A stretch of DNA of 64,000 bases, taken from assembly GCA_030272585.1 (NCBI GenBank), contig BSYQ01000007.1:3910001-3974000 (forward strand). The letters are read 5' to 3'. How positions within the stretch are numbered: position 1 is the first letter of the stretch; every line of letters starts with the position of its first letter. A program made the position numbers and the translations under genes. Below, piece by piece: positions 48,946 to 61,120 of this stretch. The notes below the pieces were generated by a model that was given only the letters and a program-made list of their open reading frames with translations, was not told where the DNA came from and did not search any database. The stretch is from Bryopsis sp. KO-2023 (taxonomy: Eukaryota; Chlorophyta; Ulvophyceae; Bryopsidales; Bryopsidaceae).

Positions 48946-50058
48946 TCAGGTTGCAGCCGGTGGCTTGGGTGGTTGTAGACCCCCTATTAAGATGGTCATA
49001 TTATCGCACCCCACTCCTCTGGTGAGTTTTGGATCCGGAGCCAAACACTCGTTCAGCAGCTCCGCTCCTATTTCCGAATATTTCTTCCCCTGCTCATGCC
49101 TGGTCGCCACAAACTCCACCACCTGCTGATTGTCCATCACATCCCAAACCCCATCGCAAGCCAACACGAAAAACTTGTCCTCCTCTGACAAGTCCACCAC
49201 CTTGACGTCCGGCTCCGCTGTGATTATCTGATCTTTAGGCTTGAACGAAGAATTCCCCTTGTATTTGAGGTCGCCGATGGCTCGGGACAGGTTCAAGTTA
49301 CCGTTCACCCTGCACATTCCCGCGATTTCGCTCAAGAACCCCCCCGCCGCGACGATTCTAGCACGCTCGCGCTCCAGACTGGGCTTGTGGTCCTCCGACA
49401 GCGCCACTGCAGCGTTACCCCTGCACAAAACTCCACGCGAATCCCCCGCGTTCGCAATGTAGAGGGTTTTCCCTTTTTTCACCGCCACAATCGCCGTCGA
49501 TCCCGCATGAACCCCGGTTTCGCTGAACGCACCGCCCCCTTCGCCTTCCCGATTCCCGGGGTTGCCACCGTTGGCCGTGCCACCTTGCCTCCCTCCCGAA
49601 TTCGCAAACATCATCTTTCGCACCATGTTCAACTGTTTCAAGACGGCGTCCGTCGAACTCTGCGTTCCCCCCTCTTCCGTCGTTTCTGGTTCGTCGCACT
49701 CGGGCTTGTTTTTGAACTCCTCCAGCTCGGCGTGGTACGTAGAATCCCGCAGCATGTCGTCAATTCTGTGAAACACTTTCACCAGGGACTCCTCCACGTT
49801 CCCGGAGAACCCATCCATGGTCAACAGCTCCTTCGCCAAATGCTCCTGGCAAAATCGCGCGACTTCCGAGCCTCCGTGCCCGTCAAACACGCCAAATACC
49901 GACACCATGTCGTCACCCCCCTCCTCCCCGAAAACGACGTGGGCGTCTTCCATGTTCCGACGCCAGCCCTGCATCGACGCCCCTCCATATTTCACATCGC
50001 CTATTTCCCCGTCAAACGCCTCCTTTTCTGTTACTGGGGTCGACAAGTAAGCCCCCAT
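48946..50058 (-). CDS. PP2C-family protein phosphatase, predicted N-myristoylated
   Basis: An intronless gene of 370 residues. PPM/PP2C enzymes remove phosphate from Ser/Thr using two metal ions. Motifs in order: MQGWRRNMEDAH, VFGVFDGHGGSEVARF (metal aspartate), HAGSTAIVAV, IANAGDSRGV, ALSEDHKP, NLSRAIGDLKYK, FFVLACDGVWDVM and GVGCDNMTILI. The N terminus MGAYLSTPVTEK has Gly2 and Ser6, an N-myristoylation signal, and resembles the start of PPM1A/B and related plant enzymes. An unusual insert of about 70 residues at 110-185 is acidic and then Gly/Asn-rich (between the DGHGG and AGSTA motifs). The start codon is the only ATG ahead of the domain. Confidence 0.94.
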   Translation of the reverse strand: MGAYLSTPVTEKEAFDGEIGDVKYGGASMQGWRRNMEDAHVVFGEEGGDDMVSVFGVFDGHGGSEVARFCQEHLAKELLTMDGFSGNVEESLVKVFHRIDDMLRDSTYHAELEEFKNKPECDEPETTEEGGTQSSTDAVLKQLNMVRKMMFANSGGRQGGTANGGNPGNREGEGGGAFSETGVHAGSTAIVAVKKGKTLYIANAGDSRGVLCRGNAAVALSEDHKPSLERERARIVAAGGFLSEIAGMCRVNGNLNLSRAIGDLKYKGNSSFKPKDQIITAEPDVKVVDLSEEDKFFVLACDGVWDVMDNQQVVEFVATRHEQGKKYSEIGAELLNECLAPDPKLTRGVGCDNMTILIGGLQPPKPPAAT

Positions 50059-50921
50059 TGAATGGCAAGAACTCGGGAAAGCGAGTCTACTGGGGCATCA
50101 GCGGCGTACGGATAAAAACTGGGTTACGCTGCACTACGACAGGAAAACGAGTTTCGCTGGTTTGGCGTGCAGAAGGTATCGTTTCGTTGGGTCTGTGGGC
50201 AGAGTGAGGCCGATTGCAGTAAAACAGCACTCCGCCACGCTTTCTCCACACTAGGTGTTTTTGCTGGATTAATTTTTGGGCGAAACTGACTCACCCACTT
50301 CATCAAGTTCCGACCAACAGCCCCCAACGTTGTTTAAAAAAAATTAAAAATTTGAACTCTGACGACTCTCCCTGTGAGTTTCTGAATTGCAACTGGTGAT
50401 GGTCAAGTCAGTCTTTCGCATTTCTTTTTTTTTGAGTCTTTCCTTTGATATAAGTTGGTGTGGTGAGGGTATGGTGGGGTGATTGTGTGTCCAACATACA
50501 ATCTGAAAAAAAATTGAAAAAAAATGAAAAGCTTGGATGAAACAGTGCACCTTTTGAAACCCCTGCACCTTGCCGCTGTGATTTCCTTCAGTAAGAAAAG
50601 AAAAAATAAAATAAACAAGGGGGCGATGGAAAGAAATTGACAGGGTTAAATTATCAGCTTTCCGACCATGATAGATCGCCAGGAAATTTCTACTGTTGAT
50701 TCCAAAAAATTTACAAAAAAAACAATCCGACAGAAGCTCTAGCTCTCCCTCTCTCTCCTGCACACCGCTAAAAAAAGCTCAAAACCGGTCAAAAGTGATT
50801 TCTTTCACCAAATTCCCACATTTTTTTTTTTTTGCAATTACTTTTTTTTTCGTCGTTTTCATCCAACCACTAAGCATATATGAGATATATGAATGTGCGC
50901 AGCGAAAAAACAACGAAGAAA
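50059..50921. other. Intergenic, no gene seen
   Basis: The region between the PP2C start (leftward) and the stop of the GYF_2 gene, also leftward. 50059-50330 is CpG-richer and probably the PP2C promoter. The rest is A/T-rich. Confidence 0.4.
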
Positions 50922-52155
50922 TCAGATCATATTATCAACTTGGGAGGTTTTGTGGTCTTTTCGGGCCTCCGTTCTCTGCTTCCTGACGGCCTCCAGCGAC
51001 GGCTTCAAACAAAACTGCTTTTTCAAGAAGGACGCAACTTGCACTGGACGATGACACATCAAGAAAATTGTTTTTAGTTTTAAAAATACATAACACATTT
51101 CTGTGAGCTGGCTGCACTCAGCCTTTTGGCCTTGTGCAAAATAATTTCAATTCAAATATGCCAAAGTAAAAAGAAAAATTTGATTTTTATTATTTATTTA
51201 TTTTCCGAAAAAGTTACAGCCTGACAGGTCTGAATTCAATCGTCACTCCTGAAGTTAATAAAATAATTTTCTAAAATAAATATATAAATAAATAAGTAAA
51301 TTTTTTGTTTACTTTAATCATGTTTATGTTTAAGATCTTTTTCTTTTAAAAAATAAGGGAAAAAAAAACATGTTGCTGTGCAAATAAACAAGGGTTTCAA
51401 TCAAATAACAAAACCAAAAAAAAAAACACTTGATTGGTGGCCTCCTAAACTTCTGATTGAATCATAAACTTGGACCTGCCCTCCAAAACTAGCAAAGAAA
51501 ACCACACCAATGCAAAAAAAATAACCAAGGGCATTCCAGATCTGCCAAAAAGCCTCACAATCAAACCACTGAAGTTCTCTGTGACATTTCCTGATCCTCG
51601 GCGTTGAATCCTTCTCTCTTATTTGTTTTTTGTTTTTTTTTTGGGGGGGGGGGAGGGGAGGAGGGTCATTGGAATTGTCTTTGCAATTATTCGGGGTCAG
51701 CTTCTCAACATTTGCCTAGGTTTGATTTTTTTCAAATTCGATCATCCATCCAAGCTAAACCAACACTCGTGCCACTCACCCTCCATCGTTCTTATCTGTG
51801 GCACCAGAGTCCTGACATTCCTCACTGGCAGCCAGTCGATCAATCCCTGACCCCAGACCAAAGTGTGCTGATCGATGACGCCATGAACCCAGGCCTGTCT
51901 GAGAGTGGGCAGAGTGCAAGGCCCCCTAGGCACGCTCATGCGATCCCTGTAGTACCAGACGTTTTTCTTCGTGGCCTCCCTGCAGTAATCGAACTGCTGG
52001 AGCCTGTGGAATTCCTGCTTGTTGCGCTTGTTCTCCCTTTCTTTGGGAATGTAGGTCTCTTTCTTTGGTTTCTTTTTCTTTTTTGTGCTTCCAGCCGCAT
52101 CGGCGTCCGGTGGGGGGAGGTCCTGCACGATATCTTTGATGTCGTCCTTCGCCAT
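50922..52155 (-). CDS. Small GYF_2-domain protein
   Basis: Two exons (52155-51780 and 51043-50922) give 165 residues. The N terminus is acidic, then Lys-rich (TKKKKKPKKETYIPKERENK). A GYF_2 domain at about 68-126 is seen from VWYYRDRMSVPRGPCTLPTL, then HTLVWGQGLIDWLPVRNV; these are the WYY, RGPxTLxxLRQxW and GxxxWxPV elements of that fold, which binds proline-rich peptides. The second exon adds a basic C-terminal helix (VASFLKKQFCLKPSLEAVRK). The 736-bp intron holds no other exon that I can find. It could be a small adaptor; the domain call is reasonably sure but the cellular role is unknown. It is head to head with PYRR, 176 bp apart. Confidence 0.75.
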
Positions 52156-52331
52156 GGCGCCGCCGATAGGTGCAGAGTGGAGGCCTGACGTCAAAAAGGA
52201 AAGACGCAAGTGTGGAGTGGGGTTTTCGAGAAGCGGGACAGAGGCCAGGAATTTTGGGAGCAGGTTTCTGTAATCGTGTGAGGGGATGACGTGGTGTGAT
52301 GCGCAGTTGCAAATTTTGAGACGGGCCCGAC

Positions 52332-55300
52332 ATGAAATTCTCAACCACGCGAGGTTTGCTCCGCCAACGCCTCGTTTCTGTTTCTCGCTGCACGTCTCAA
52401 AGCGAACGGTACAAACCGACGAAATGCTTGTTTCGGGAACGCACCCGCCTCCTCAGTCGGGGGCGGGTCGAGGGGAGTGCGCGTCTGACGGACTCAGACA
52501 AACATTCCCTGCGCGCTCTGGACGACGACCCGCCGCGAGGAGAGTCGCCGGCGACGTCTGTCGTAATAGATGTCGACACGAGGCGCGACCTGCGCGTGAG
52601 GTATTTGGTATTTTGCGTGGCCGTTCTGAACGTGCCGTTGTCTCGCTTGCCAGAAACAGATGGAAATGAACCGGGTATGATGCGTATGTCACCCGTCTGC
52701 GTTTCGTCGATAGGTCGCTTGTTCCGCTGGCTCCAACGGGGTGACACCGGAGTTCGTCACAGGTGATTCAGAACGGCTTGACATTTTTTGGCGCATGCAA
52801 CTAGGTCTACTCGAAACTAGGTGTCGCCTCCTCTTTGCGTGCAGCGTTACCCTCTATTGTGCGACGTCATTCGGGCACGTTTGCTTGTGCCTATGGTTTT
52901 TTTAATATATAATTTTTCAATCCAGGGCAAGCACTTGTTTGGAGTTGTTTGGATTGTGTAGAAGAAAATGGTTTGTGGGTTGACTGCTGTGTGCCTGGGG
53001 CATCTTGAGTTTATTTGAATATCATGAACCTAAAAACAAACAAATTAATGAATGAATAAATAAATAAATAAATAAATAAATAAAGACATTTTACCTGTAT
53101 CTTATGTAGAGGTCACCTCCTACACTTGATTTCTGTAGCCATTCCCACACATCTCACATTTATTGGAACCATCAGTCAGACATCAATTTCCTGGAGGCCA
53201 TGCCACTGGTTGCATTTTAGAAAAATAAAACAAAATAAAATAAAAATTAAGCGAGATGTTGGAATTCTGTGCAGGGGACGACATCACTTTTCTCAGCAGA
53301 GCTGCTGAAATTTCAGGGGGATCAATTGGTAAGAAAAATATCGAGCTTGGAGTCCCTTGTCAAATGCCTCAAGTAGCTGTGGCCCAAGATTTCTTTCCAG
53401 CGAAAAAACTGAATGTGGAAGATTTTTGAGGGGTGGTGCTGCTGTTGCAGGTATCACTCAGCCACACCCAAACGCTGGATGCGTGCTAGTGAGCCCCAAT
53501 GGCCAAGTCTTGAGCTCAGGATGCCAGCAAGCTCAGGTGAGTGGTTCCAGACACCTCTCCTGTAATGCTCCCAGATTTTGTTAAAGGACATGCACAGGGG
53601 TCTCCGTTCAGGCTCGATTTTTGTTTTGTTGTATTTTCTCACGTGGTTTCCATTTACTTATTGCTTTGTTGAAAAATTCCTTCCTTAATGGAAAGGGGAC
53701 CACATCAGCAGAAGTGCAAGCCGTGACGCTTGCTGGTGGGGATGCACGTGGCTCCACCGCATACATAAATTTAGAATCGGGCGACTGTCATGGAGACGTG
53801 GCCGCCATCAAAGCACTTATAATGGGGGGAGTTGAGCGGGTGGTCATCGGTCTGAAGCACCCCCTGCCTCACCTCAGAGGGAAAGCACTCCAGGTAGGAA
53901 AGCATAAAAAAGACTTCGAGATATTGGGGGGTTGGGGGGGGGGGAGGGGGGGTTTGCCCCCCCTCCCCCCCTAAAAAAATTTTCCATTTACTTTCTGTGG
54001 AAGTGGTGGCTATGGATGAAAACGATGATGAGCAACCTTGCGTAGTTTGGAAACATACGTAGGCCTTGATGGCGCATGGAATTTCGGTGGTTTCGTTGGA
54101 AGGGTCGCCTTCGGTGGCTGAGCCCGAGGCTGTGGAGGGTGCCCTGATGGATTGCCTCAAAGCCAACGAGCCTCTCTTCCATCGAGCCATGACCAAGCGA
54201 CCATTCTCAGTTTTGAAATATGCCATGACTCTCGATGGGAAAATTGCGGCCACCACAGGTGGGCAAAGGATGATGAGTAAACTTTTCGCTTCTTTTGACC
54301 CAGAATTTCTGTAAAGAGTAGAATAAATGTGTTGGGCAGGTCACTCCGCTTGGGTCAGCACCAGTGTGGCAAGACAGGAGGTATTTCGAATGAGGGCAGC
54401 CTCGGATGCGGTCATTGTCGGAGGTCAGACGGTGCGCAGGGACAACCCCAGATTGACCACCAGAATGGATTCTGGCCACACCCCCGCCAGAATTCTTATG
54501 TCACGAACCTTGGATCTCCCAGAGGTAAAAATATATAATATTTAAGTTGAGAATGCCACATCTGTGGTTCAGTCGAAGATGGACCTGGTCGTTCTTATCA
54601 AAACAGACATCAAGGCTGAAAACGCAAACTAATGCAGACGAACAATAGACGCCCTTTTTTGGTTTTCTTCCTTCCAAAGGATTAGTTTCATTTTTTCTAT
54701 TTGTTCCCCTGGGGAAGCATTGCATGGGAGTCCAGTATCTTCCCAACTTGTTTTCCCCTTCAGGATGCCAATCTCTGGAATGTGGATATTGCCCCCACCA
54801 TCGTCATGACCCAGAGGGGTGCCCGACGAGACTTCCAAAACAAATTACGTCACAAAGCTGTGGAGGTCATCGAGTTCGATTTCCTCACTCCAGGCAATGT
54901 TGCTGACTACTGTTACGAGAGGGGATTCATCCAGTGCTTGTGGGAGTGTGGCGGCGAACTGGCGGCCCCCGCTCTGGCTCAAAACGTGATTCACAAGATC
55001 ATGGCCTTCATCGCTCCGAAAATCATCGGGGGTGTGGGGGCCCCCACACCATGCGGCGATTTGGGGTTTGTCGAGATGACTCAAGCGGTGCCAATCGTCG
55101 AGACAAGCATGAAACCAGTGCGGAGTTATTATTGCATGCTACCTACAGCATTTTCACGCATATTCCCCCGTTTTTATCGAAACGAATTGGCTGTGCGGAA
55201 TTAGTATCACATGCTGCCTATGTGTTCATTTGGATTCGATTGCCCCCATTGATTGAAACAAACCGGTGGTGCAGGGAAAGCCTCATGTTTTTTCGTGGTG

Positions 55301-56558
55301 TTTTCCAGAGGGCTGATGTGGATGCGTGTGGCATGTAGGTGGGTAATGACTGGATGGTGGAGGGATACCTGCCGGCTTCCGGTGGATTAAAGAAATTGCA
55401 TGAAAACCTGAGTGCGACTGATGCCAGAACCCCGGTTTCCCCCACGACCGCCCCGACATCAGCCCAGAACATCCCTCTGATAACGCACAGCACTCTGCAG
55501 CAGGCCGAGCGGCAAAGCGAGTCTCAGATCGGGTTCTATAAGGCTTGGGACAAGTGGGGCTCCCTGTCAAACTTTTCCCCCCATCCGATTGTGATGTTGG
55601 AAGGAAAAGCTCCGTTCGGAAGGGCAGCATCGCCGGGGGAGAGTGGAACGAGGGAGTGGTTGAGTGTGGAGCATTTCTACCAGGCTCAGAAGTTTGCCGG
55701 TGAGGAAAACAGGACCGAGAAGAAAGCAGAACTGAATGGCATCTGTGTCGGGAGTGAAATGGAAGTCGGTGCATTTTCTTGTCGACCCGATCATCTGGGT
55801 TGTCACATCTTGATCAAAGTTTGCAGCTGGGAATTTTGCTTTTCTTAATCAATCTTCGATATTTTGGAACTTCTCATAAATCGTACATGGATCTATCAAG
55901 TTATTTTCGAGTTGTTTGAAATTATTATACACACGGTCAAAAGGCCGAGTGCAGCCCGTTCACGGAAATGTGTGAAAGTCTGACTCAGAATGAAACCACC
56001 GTATCATCAGAATATCCATATCTAGCTCTCTACCCCAAAGGTAAACTGGGAAGAAACTGATTCGAGAACCTCCTCTAGAAATCCGATTTTTTTTCTCCTA
56101 TATGTTTCATGTTTTTCGACAGAAAGTTCGAAGAAACATGGTGTGTCTGACCCAAATTTTTCAATTTGTTTGGTTCAGAGACGGGAAACGAAGAGTCGCA
56201 GGCTGTGTTCGACGAAATCGCAGCAGCCAGTAGCCCCGAGGAGGCTGCCAGGATTGGTAGATCGACTGCAAGGTCCAAACCTCATTTGCTGTGTCCAGAC
56301 TGGTCAAATCGTCAAGTGGAGGTGATGAAGGAAGGCATCCGAGCGAAATTCACAGCCCATGAGGCCCCTCGCAAAATGCTGCTGTCGACCTCGGATGAGG
56401 AAGGTGTCCTGATGGAGCTCTCACCCCACGATTTCTTTTGGGGGTGCGGTGCCGATAGGACGGGCCAGAATCAGCTGGGGAAATTGCTCATGGAGCTGAG
56501 GGAAGAACTCCGGTCGTCGGAGGCCAGTTCGGAGGAGTCCTTGCTGATGTCTTTGTGA
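52332..56558 (+). CDS. PYRR: Plant-type riboflavin reductase PYRR with inactive deaminase and NADAR domain
   Basis: Nine exons join in phase: 52332-52674, 53275-53328, 53451-53536, 53696-53893, 54063-54258, 54340-54524, 54764-55117, 55339-55699 and 56179-56558, giving 718 residues. It performs the NADPH reduction step of plastid riboflavin synthesis. Exon 1 is an Arg/Ser-rich transit-like region (MKFSTTRGLLRQRLVSVSR). A RibD-type deaminase fold follows (TQPHPNAGCVLV), but the zinc ligands are gone: the HAE motif reads SAE, and the PCxxxGxxPxC segment reads LESGDCHGDVAAI. This loss defines plant PYRR. The reductase domain has KYAMTLDGKIA, DAVIVGGQTVRRDNPRL and CGGELAAPAL. The C terminus is a NADAR (COG3236/DUF1768) domain: WGSLSNFSPHPI, EWLSVEHFYQAQKFAG and DFFWGCGADRTGQNQLGK. 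In plants this domain hydrolyses damaged early intermediates. Exon 1 is the least certain part. Confidence 0.92.
53049..53085. repeat. (AAAT)n microsatellite
   Basis: About nine AATA/AATG units in a row, in the first intron of PYRR. It is simple sequence with no visible function. Confidence 0.85.
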
Positions 56559-58087
56559 AATATTGCATTTGTTTGTTTTTGAGAAAAAGCGGGGAAGTGA
56601 AAAAAAAAAACATTCATTCACGTTAACAGGTCCTTGTGGGGGGAAAAATATATGTGGGAGCACGAGAGAGTTTTGATCGACCTAGGAAATCAAAAGGTGG
56701 CAAAAGAAAACACACCTTTTGGGGGGTGTTGATATTTTCTATTTTGGGGATTTTTATGGGGATTTTTCGCTGAGGTTTGTCCAGAAATTTCGATTTGTAG
56801 GGATGGGTGGGGGAAAGATTCGTCTTTTTCTGTTTTGAAACCGATACAACAATTGCATTTGTTTTTAATTGATAGCCCTTGAGGGGTGGTGGCCTCTTGG
56901 AACCTTTTAGAACGATTCTTACCAACCCTTATGCATATTATGGGAAATGGGAAATGCTGATTCAGCATTGGACGCAACACCATCCTCCAAAATGATGGGT
57001 TCCTCTTGTGAATGTTTACTTAGTCAAGAGAAATTTGCATTGTTAAGAGGAAGTTTCCGGAAGTCGCCCCCCTCTGGTATTGCTCAGGAGGAAAATTATC
57101 TCTCGTACGGTTTTCACGTGGGTGTCGTTTCTTTTATTTTTCAACCCCCCCAAAGAAGTTTCTTTAACGGGCTGAGCCCAGCTGTGCTTTCTTATTTGTA
57201 CATCAACAGTTTACATAAAATTTGGGTATGAACTATGGCATTGGCAGTGGGGGGGGTGGATGGGAATGAGGATGATTGTGCGCATGGACAGCTCATTAAT
57301 TGAGACTTGAAACCATGGGTGTGCACCTACTCCAGTGTAAAAAGAGTTCAGATTTCAGATTCCAAATTCCACTGGCACCCCATAAGGGACTGTACCTTTC
57401 CCCCCTAGTTCGACCAATGTTTCCGGCCAGATCCAGCAAGGCATGCGTCTTTCGACATGCACCCAGTCCTCCCAGTCCTCCAAGCCATAAAAAAGTGTCA
57501 AACTGATGCATTTCCAGTTGAGATAAAGCACAATTGGCTGATTTGGGAGAATGTCTGTTTTGCTGAAGTCCGAAGTTCAATACATTCGTCAACCCGCGTT
57601 GATGGACTTCAATGGAGTTTGTTTCTTTGAGTATTATGTTCTCTTCGCTTTCCTCAATTTCGATTCATTTTTTTAAATCGAACAATACATTCAGGACACT
57701 ACGAACCAATTAATGAATTGACCACATCCCTGGGTATCGCCCTGTGGCAATAAAATCCAAATAAAACTCCATCAAAACAAAAAGAACTGCAGATGGTCAG
57801 CATACCCCGGTCAGAGATCGAAAAACACTCCTTGCTATAGCCTCGACAAAAAGAAACACCAAAAGTAATGCTGGCACTTTTTTTATTTCAGCAATTCTTC
57901 ATGACACCAACAGGGCCGCCCTACATGAATTCCTAATACTCACTTTCTCACGGACCTGGCCCCAGACACGAAACAACGCATTCGTTGGGATTTTTTTTCC
58001 TCTCTTTCTAGAAAAACCACTTCTTTCCACCCAACTCCCTCCCCTCCCTCCCCTCCCTTCCCATCCCTTCCTTCCTGACACAGTCAG
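56559..58087. other. Convergent intergenic region, no gene seen
   Basis: AT-rich DNA between the stops of PYRR and the methyltransferase-like gene. Short ORFs at 56947-57231 and 57296-57592 lack splice support and domains. It likely holds both 3' UTRs. Confidence 0.45.
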
Positions 58088-61000
58088 TCATCCACCTAAT
58101 CGTTGCGATTTAGCCGCCACCACTGCCTCCATCAACAAGTTCCTCTCCTCAGCTTGGCCAGGCGGCTGCTGCGAAACCCAATTCATATTGGAAGTCTGAC
58201 CCCACGGTTCGCCGATCCATTGGGGTGTGAACCTCCCTGGTCCATCCTCTTTCCTCGGCTCCTTGCCGGGTTCGCTCACCGAGGAGGACAACCTCCCGTC
58301 AGACCTCCATGCAATTTCAAACCGCCTCACCACAACACCCGCTTTTTTTGATTCAGTCACTACGTACGATTTGGGAGTACGAAGTGCACCTCTGCCCACA
58401 TCCTCCTCCTCCTGCACAGATTTTTCGATTCCTTTTCGCATGGTGGCCACAGAATTTCCACTTCGGTTCTGAGGGAAGGATTGACACATGTTTTGTTCGG
58501 ATCTGATTTCCCCCTCCTCCGTAACAGTACCTGGCGATAACTCAAACTCTGCTTGACATGTTCGAGGACTTTGCATGGGGGGGTTGATTCCATCGCCAAC
58601 TCCGCAAGGTCCCGGTCCCCCGTTTGAGAAGGTTTTCTCACCACTGGAATTACGATTGGACGGACCTTCGCTGCTGGACCTGGAGTTTTCGCCATTATCC
58701 ACCCCGATACCGCTTCCACTTGCTTCTCTGCCCAGTTTTGGCTTTTTCCTTGGTTCATCGGTGGCAGTCTGCAAAAAAAAAACGCAGCTTGATCATCCCA
58801 TTGAATAAGCCAGTGAATGGTGAGACGGCATGAAACACCTCTATGGGCACCACACCATCAATATTTTTATTGCTTTTTTCTATATTTCTTGTAGTTTTTG
58901 TTGTTTTTTTTTCGGGGGGGGGGGGGGCATTCGACTTTTGCTTCTGACATATTGAGGAAATACATGTACCAAATACAGCTAAACTCTGCACTCTTTCAAC
59001 ACGCACATCCAATATTGAAAGAAGCTTCCAGTGGGGTATACTGACACCACAATATCCCCCCAAAAAGAAAAAAAAATCTGAAAAAGACACAATGCCCCCC
59101 CCCAAAAAAATAAAAATAAATAAAAAACTGGGCACCCACCGTTACTCTGGCCAAGGGATGCCGATACACTTCAGACACCTTCCTTTTCTTGAGGACTACG
59201 AACGGGAGGGCATTCATATCTTTGCACAGGAGCCCGGGGTCCTTGATTACTTTCCTGAATATCATCACCCTCACGGGCGTGACGGTTTGAACGGGTTGAT
59301 TCCATTCCTTCATGAGAGGCCCCAGGTGCCTTTCCAATAGAGGTCTCTCCTCGGCAGGAATAGTCGGATACTCGCCTGCCATAGATTTAATGAAAAAAAG
59401 AATCAAGGATAATGAAATGAGGTAAATAAAACAAAACTCTTTTGCGGGACAGAGCAGAGCCTACTCATGACGATTCAATTATCACTGTATGAAAATTACT
59501 CTTTTTTTCGGAATCTAAGAGTGAAACCCCTTGCGCATCCTAGCCACTGTGCTAGCGATCGATTCTTTGCTGTCTGATTTTCGCCACGCAGCGGCTTTTC
59601 AAAAATGACAAAAAAAAACAAAAAAAAAAAGTTTTTTTCTCATGACACCAAAAAGAAAGGTGAAAGAACCAACACATTTCTTTCACAAAAAAAAAAGAAA
59701 AGAAAAAAATCCTCCTACCGCTGTGCATGTGTACGAGAGCGTATCCGCATTTGCAGGCAGCATCGTGCATGACTTTCGACAGGGTGGCTGCGCAATTGTC
59801 CACGTACAGCAGGATGCATCCGATCGGCGTCGATTTCAACAGATTCACCAAAGCCTTTTCACAGTTTTCCGAGGCAATCAGGGAAGACACCACCTGGAAA
59901 AAATTTCAAGAAAACACACCCCGAAAAAAAAATTCAGCTTGACGAGTGAATTCGACATTTTTTTTGGTGGAGTTTGTGGTTGGGCATATATCCTATATCC
60001 TATCTATCATTCAAGGGGTAAGAATTTTTTTATTTTTATTTTTTCAAGTATACGTTTCTGGACTGCAATTCTATTGGGTTGTATTTCTACCTGCAGGAGA
60101 TGCAGACTTGTCAAAAAGCTCCCAAACTATCAAAAACGAGTTTTGTTTTTCCTGAAGAGTGCATGGCAATTCATGCACTTAGATTACTACCTGAAATCCA
60201 GACCATTACAGGGACACTCAGCTCTCTCTCTCTCTGTCAGTCATGCACACTGTTCTCCGAGGTTTCTTTTTGTGTGTGGGGGGTATTTGCAGAAGATGGC
60301 CAACCTTGATGAAGGTGATGACGTCACACTCTCTCACTCTTTTGACCAGGTCCGTCCCAGGCGACTCCAAGACGTTCTGGTGCAAAGACGTCACGTAGAC
60401 CCTCCGCCACCCCGATTTCCTCGCAGAGCTCTCCGCCTCCTTCTGGATCTCAAACCACTCGGTGCACACGTCCACTATGCACGCGTCCACAGCGCATCTC
60501 ATCAAGTTGCTGTCCCGCAAGAATCCCAGCAACCCCAGGAACTCGCTCCCGGGGCCTCCTCCAATCAACACCGCCCTCATAATCTTCGACTGCGTGAGGG
60601 CGTGGCTCAACTCCGGCGCCGGGAAGGCGTTTCCGCAAAAACTCATGGACCTTCGAACGATGTTGCAATGCGACAGCATGTACTTGAAGATGTATGCGAT
60701 TTGCATATCCGTCGTCGAGAAGTCGTTGCCTCCGTCCAACGCTTGCGTGAGACTTTGCCGAGTGTAGTTCAGCAGCATTCGACTCAGCGCAGCGACGACT
60801 TGGGCCGACGCGTCCTCGGCGCCACCAAGCCTCCGCGTCAGACGTCTGACGAGATCCTCCACGAACACATACACCGTTGGGACGCAAGGATGGATGCAAG
60901 GATGGACGCAGGGAGGGGCGGAGTGCACGAGGGGAGCGGCAGGGGGCAAGTCGCCCGCCGGAAGAAGCAGCGTTCCCTCCCCCACTAGCCTTTTCCTCGT

Positions 61001-61120
61001 CAAGTCTACAATTTGCTCTGCGAACAGGACGGCGAGCTGAGGTCATGAACCTCTTCCATTCAACTCTCCACATTCGAAAAGAAAGAGAACTGAAACTAAC
61101 GAAAGGATGAGGTCGTTCTT
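58088..61120 (-). CDS. SAM-dependent methyltransferase-like protein with disordered tail
   Basis: Four clear exons join in phase: 61036-60305, 59893-59719, 59375-59140 and 58768-58088 (about 607 residues). A short 5' exon near 61130-61105 (AVFSEKNDLILS) seems needed but its borders and the true ATG are unresolved. A class I methyltransferase fold is indicated by RAVLIGGGPGSEFLGLLGFL (the glycine loop that binds S-adenosylmethionine), VDACIVDVCTEWFEIQKEAE, DVITFIKVVSSLI and a late strand region GCILLYVDNCAATL. It resembles uncharacterised eukaryotic methyltransferases rather than a named enzyme. The last 225 residues are disordered, Ser/Glu-rich, and begin with a basic cluster (PRKKPKLGREA) that may be a nuclear signal. 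The substrate is unknown. Confidence 0.7.

Noticed and set aside
51112..51135. Resemblance to the 5' end of U2 snRNA (AGCCTTTTGGCC)
   Set aside because: The match is only about 11 bases; the branch-site pairing region and following stems of U2 are absent.
59642..60988. A 448-codon ORF on the plus strand
   Set aside because: It is the antisense shadow of the methyltransferase-like exons, whose minus-strand frame carries the SAM-binding motif and joins in phase.
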